Below are positions 61,534-64,000 of a stretch of 64,000 bases of DNA, piece by piece. The first letter of the stretch is position 1, and each line of letters opens with the position of its first letter. Location: positions 49,541-113,540 of the forward strand of contig NZ_KQ948929.1 in assembly GCF_001514235.1 (NCBI RefSeq). Reading direction: 5' to 3'. Under the pieces are notes generated by a model. That model was not told where the DNA came from. It worked only from the letters and a program-made list of their open reading frames with translations, and made no database searches. A program made the position numbers and the translations under genes. Source of the stretch: Streptomyces caeruleatus (GTDB lineage: Bacteria; Actinomycetota; Actinomycetes; Streptomycetales; Streptomycetaceae).

Positions 61534-63408
61534 ATGACCGCAACCCCGTCGCCCCTGCCCGTCCCACCACGGCTCACCACGCCCACAGGACCGCGCGGAG
61601 CGGATCAGCCATGGTGGAACGCCCAGCTCGGCTCGGCCATGCCCTCTTCCCGCTACGAGCGGTCCGGCACCCGTCTTCCGCTTCCGCTGACGGACCGCAC
61701 CTGGCCGTCGAAGTCCCTGGTCAGGGCCCCGCTGTGGGCGTCGGTCGACCTCCGGGACGGCAACCAGGCGCTGCGCGACCCGATGGACATCAGGCGGAAG
61801 AGGGCGATGTTCGACCTGCTGGTCCGCATGGGCTTCAAGGACATCGAGGTCGGATACCCCTCGGCCAGCGAAGCGGACTTCTCATTCGTCCGCACGCTGA
61901 TCGAGGAGGACCTCATACCGGACGACGTGACGATATCCGCCTTCACACCGGCCCGGCCCGAGCTGATCGACCGGACCTTCGAGGCCCTCGACGGGGCGGA
62001 CCGGGCGGTGGTGCATCTGTGCCACGCCACTGCCTGCCTGTGGCGCGAGGTCGTCTTCACGATGACCACCGACGAGGTCGAGGAGATGGCGGTCCGAGCG
62101 GCAGGGCACGTCGCCCGCCGCGCGGACGCCACCAAGGGAACCCGGCTGCGTTTCCAGTACTCACCGGAGACGTTCAACGTGACCGAGCCGGAGTTCGTCC
62201 TGCGGCTGTCGAACACGGTCGCCGCGCTGTGGGACGCGAGTCCGGACCGACCGGTCACCCTCAATCTGCCGACCACGGTGGAGACCGACTCCCCCAACGT
62301 CTTCGCCGACCAGGTCGAGTGGATGCACCGCAACCTGGACAACCGGCGGTCGGTCATCCTCTCCGTCCATCCGCACAACGACCGCGGCACCGCGGTCGCC
62401 TCCGCGGAGCTGGCCGTCCTGGCGGGCGCCGAACGGATCGAGGGCACCCTCTTCGGCAACGGGGAACGCACGGGCAACGTCTGTCTCGCGACGCTGGCGC
62501 TGAACCTCTTCAGCCAGGGGGTCGATCCCCAGCTGGACTTCTCGGACATCGACGGGATCCGCCGCACGGTCGAGTTCGCCAACCAGCTGCCGGTGCCGCC
62601 CCGTCACCCGTACGTCGGCGACCTCGTCCACACGGCCTTTTCCGGCACGCACCAGGACGCCATAGCCAAGGGCCTGGCCGCGATCGGGCACCGTGCCGCC
62701 GAAGCGGGCACGCCTGCCACCGCGGTGCCCTGGGACGTCCCTTACCTGCCCATCGATCCCAAGGACGTGGGCCGGACGTACGAGTCCGTCGTCCGGGTCA
62801 ACAGCCAGTCCGGGAAGGGCGGGGTGGCGCATGTGCTCAACGCCGCCTACGGGCTGGACCTGCCGCGCACGATGCGGGTGGAGTTCGGCCGCCGTGTCCA
62901 GCGCGCCGCGGACCACGACGGCGGCGAGCTCACCTCGCGCGAGCTGCACGCCCTCTTCACCGAGGAGTACCTGGAGTTCGACCGGCCGCGGCTCATGCTC
63001 AAGGAGTTCCGAGCGACGCCCGGCGCCGTCGGCGTCGCCCTCGCCGCCCTGGTCGTCCTCGCGAACGGCGAGGAGCGGCGCCTGACCGCCGACGGAGCCG
63101 ACGCGGCCACCGCCTTCGCCGCCGCCCTGGCCGGCATCGGCATCACCGTGCAGCGCCCGGAACTGACCTGCCACCCGCTGCCCGACACCGTCGGTACCCG
63201 CTTCGCCGCCTACGCGCGGGTCACCGTCGACGGCACGGTCCACCACGGCGCCGGCATCACCGACGACGCGGAACTGGCCCGGTTGAGGGCAGTGGTCTCG
63301 GCGGTCAACCGGGCTTCTTCCAGCACCTCGCCGGCGACGGTGCCGTCGCCTGGTCGGGCGGCTCCGACTCCGGATTCGAGGTCGACCCGGCAGCCATCGC
63401 CACGATGA
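61534..63408 (+). CDS. leuA: 2-Isopropylmalate synthase homologue with aberrant C-terminus
   Basis: This 624-residue protein is of the long actinobacterial LeuA type, which condenses acetyl-CoA with 2-ketoisovalerate. The metal and catalytic motifs DLRDGNQALRDPM, HPHNDRGTAVA and GTLFGNGERTGN are intact, and the C-terminal allosteric domain is present. The sequence differs clearly from the housekeeping Streptomyces enzyme as I remember it, for example HATACLWREVVF where that protein has FYNSTSILQRRVVF. The normal C-terminus AVVSAVNRA is reached at about 63309. The frame then runs for 33 more codons into a decayed arsenate-reductase gene read in another frame. It may make a branched or homologated precursor, or supply Leu for the pathway. 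Confidence 0.87.
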   Translation: MTATPSPLPVPPRLTTPTGPRGADQPWWNAQLGSAMPSSRYERSGTRLPLPLTDRTWPSKSLVRAPLWASVDLRDGNQALRDPMDIRRKRAMFDLLVRMGFKDIEVGYPSASEADFSFVRTLIEEDLIPDDVTISAFTPARPELIDRTFEALDGADRAVVHLCHATACLWREVVFTMTTDEVEEMAVRAAGHVARRADATKGTRLRFQYSPETFNVTEPEFVLRLSNTVAALWDASPDRPVTLNLPTTVETDSPNVFADQVEWMHRNLDNRRSVILSVHPHNDRGTAVASAELAVLAGAERIEGTLFGNGERTGNVCLATLALNLFSQGVDPQLDFSDIDGIRRTVEFANQLPVPPRHPYVGDLVHTAFSGTHQDAIAKGLAAIGHRAAEAGTPATAVPWDVPYLPIDPKDVGRTYESVVRVNSQSGKGGVAHVLNAAYGLDLPRTMRVEFGRRVQRAADHDGGELTSRELHALFTEEYLEFDRPRLMLKEFRATPGAVGVALAALVVLANGEERRLTADGADAATAFAAALAGIGITVQRPELTCHPLPDTVGTRFAAYARVTVDGTVHHGAGITDDAELARLRAVVSAVNRASSSTSPATVPSPGRAAPTPDSRSTRQPSPR

Positions 63409-63578
63409 GCGAGCGCGGCATCGACATCTCCCGCGAGTTCGCCAAGCCCTGAACCGACGAGATCGTCCGCGCCGCCGACGTCGTCGTCAGCATGGGATGC
63501 TCAGCATGGGCTGCCGCGACGCCTGCCCGGTCTCTGCCCCGGCAGGCGCTACCTAGACTGGACCCTGGACGGGCAGGA
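63310..63578 (+). pseudogene. Decayed arsenate reductase / LMW protein tyrosine phosphatase
   Basis: Joined across frames, the sequence reads GFFQHLAGDGAV and EVDPAAIATMSERGIDISRE, then an in-frame stop at 63450, TDEIVRAADVVVSMGC, a break, RDACPV, another break, and PGRRYLDWTLDG. This is the order found in ArsC-type low-molecular-weight phosphatase proteins. The N-terminal phosphate-binding loop with the nucleophile Cys is missing. The first break is a 14-base tandem duplication (63487-63500 and 63501-63514); the second is a 2-base insertion near 63531. The gene is dead, and its 5' part was replaced by the leuA end. Confidence 0.8.
63487..63514. repeat. 14-bp tandem duplication disrupting the arsC remnant
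   Basis: TCAGCATGGGATGC is followed directly by TCAGCATGGGCTGC. The duplication encodes the SMGC motif twice and shifts the frame by two, so it is itself an inactivating mutation. Confidence 0.9.
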
Positions 63579-63834
63579 CCGTCGACGCCGTGCTCACGAC
63601 CTCTGCGTCCATGCCCGCGCCGGGCATGCCTGCTTGGCCGTCCTGCCCGAGAGCTGGACGCGGCGTAGCAGAAACGGCCGTAGGGTGGCGGGCGGAAGGG
63701 AGACCCGAAGCCTCCCACTGGGTTGGAATCGGGCGGTTCGGCCCCTGCGGAGGCCGTATCGCGCCTGTCGCCCGTACCCTTCGTGGTGTCTACGGCGTCA
63801 CATAGCGGGCGCCAAACATTGGAGGCAATACCCC
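63579..63834 (+). other. Leader region of rpoA; no rpsD present
   Basis: These 256 bases contain no recognisable gene. A TAGGGT -10-like hexamer lies at 63681-63686 without a clear -35 partner. A weak CGGCC-N8-GGCCG hairpin lies at 63739-63756. The usual rpsD 3' end (a C-terminus near ELYSK) is absent in all frames. The last 20 bases hold the strong ribosome site of rpoA. Confidence 0.5.
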
Positions 63835-64000
63835 GTGCTGATTGCTCAGCGTCCCTCGTTGACCGAAGAGGTCGTCGACGAGTTCCGCTCCCGGTTCGTG
63901 ATCGAGCCGCTGGAGCCGGGCTTCGGTTACACCCTCGGCAACTCCCTGCGTCGTACGCTCCTGTCCTCGATCCCGGGTGCGGCGGTCACGTCCATCCGCG
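63835..64000 (+). CDS. rpoA: RNA polymerase alpha subunit (3' truncated by window end)
   Basis: The first 55 codons, from a GTG 8 bases after GGAGG, encode the start of the RNA polymerase alpha N-terminal domain: MLIAQRPSLTEEVVDEF, then FVIEPLEPGFGYTLGNSLRR and TLLSSIPGAAVTS. GYTLGNSLRRTLLSSIPG is the conserved dimerisation helix. It agrees with the Streptomyces protein as I remember it. In nearly all bacteria rpoA follows rpsM-rpsK-rpsD and precedes rplQ; here it follows leuA and a dead arsC. It is therefore probably a second copy. The window end hides the rest, so I cannot tell whether it is full length. Confidence 0.93.
   Translation, partial: MLIAQRPSLTEEVVDEFRSRFVIEPLEPGFGYTLGNSLRRTLLSSIPGAAVTSIR

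Noticed and set aside
63410..63470. A functional short protein downstream of leuA.
   Set aside because: The frames match consecutive parts of arsenate reductase but are broken by a stop, a 14-base duplication and a 2-base insertion.

Overview
The window reads as chromosomal DNA of a Streptomyces or a very close relative. It has very high GC with strong third-position bias, many GTG starts, 1-11 nt translationally coupled overlaps, rare TTA codons confined to secondary-metabolism genes, and an rpoA start that matches the Streptomyces protein as I remember it. I see no tRNA, rRNA, CRISPR array or intact insertion sequence.

Layout. (1) 1-13332 is a carbohydrate-use block on the + strand: the 3' end of a sugar-binding protein, two MalF/MalG-type permeases, a KDPG-type aldolase, a KDG-type PfkB kinase, a 6-phosphogluconolactonase-like propeller, a GH51 arabinofuranosidase, a GH43/GH117-like propeller enzyme, a thioredoxin-fold lipoprotein, a secreted beta-helix protein with carbohydrate-binding modules, and a Tat-exported GH97. 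Together they suggest capture of pectin- or arabinan-type side chains and catabolism of 2-keto-3-deoxy sugar acids. (2) 13333-13860 is gene debris (GNAT and a possible DinB-like remnant). (3) 13854-17874 is a sulfonate/taurine operon (permease, binding protein, ATPase, TauD-like dioxygenase). It is preceded by a short Cys-rich leader peptide and two competing hairpins, the layout of a cysteine-responsive attenuator. (4) 17892-28587 is general metabolism: prpE, a CurA-like reductase, a zinc alcohol dehydrogenase, a CSLREA beta-helix protein, a carboxylesterase, a TetR regulator, a frameshifted NlpC/P60 + DUF2690-like gene, and a DEAD-box helicase.

(5) 28902 to about 63310 is a hybrid NRPS/PKS gene cluster that I cannot match to a known product. 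It has a B12-dependent radical SAM enzyme and a MalY/PatB-type C-S lyase on the - strand. Next is a Cys-type A-T protein with an amputated C domain, on the + strand. A - strand operon follows: C-A(Gly)-T, then C*-A(Thr)-T-C-A(?)-T-TE, MbtH and a P450. A + strand operon follows that: free PCP, C-A(Thr-like)-T, KS-AT(malonyl)-T, luciferase-like monooxygenase, C-T*, MFS exporter, free C, type II thioesterase, free A, and a divergent leuA. Several domains look dead or split: the first C domain has lost its catalytic His, one T domain has Pro in place of the phosphopantetheine Ser, and one C domain is truncated. Six A domains, seven live carriers and several free-standing domains imply a dissociated, trans-acting assembly line. 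No pathway regulator is encoded, but both divergent promoter regions carry a near-identical GTGACG-NN-CGTCAC palindrome like published Streptomyces Crp sites, and five TTA codons in four biosynthetic genes predict bldA control.

(6) 63310-64000 is the most unexpected stretch. The leuA 3' end runs into a decayed arsenate-reductase (LMW-PTP) gene. The window then ends inside an rpoA gene with an intact ribosome-binding site but without rpsD upstream. An RNA polymerase alpha gene outside the ribosomal operon, at the edge of an antibiotic-type cluster, is a candidate duplicated target or resistance gene. This is inference. The substrate codes were extracted by eye and should be treated as provisional.
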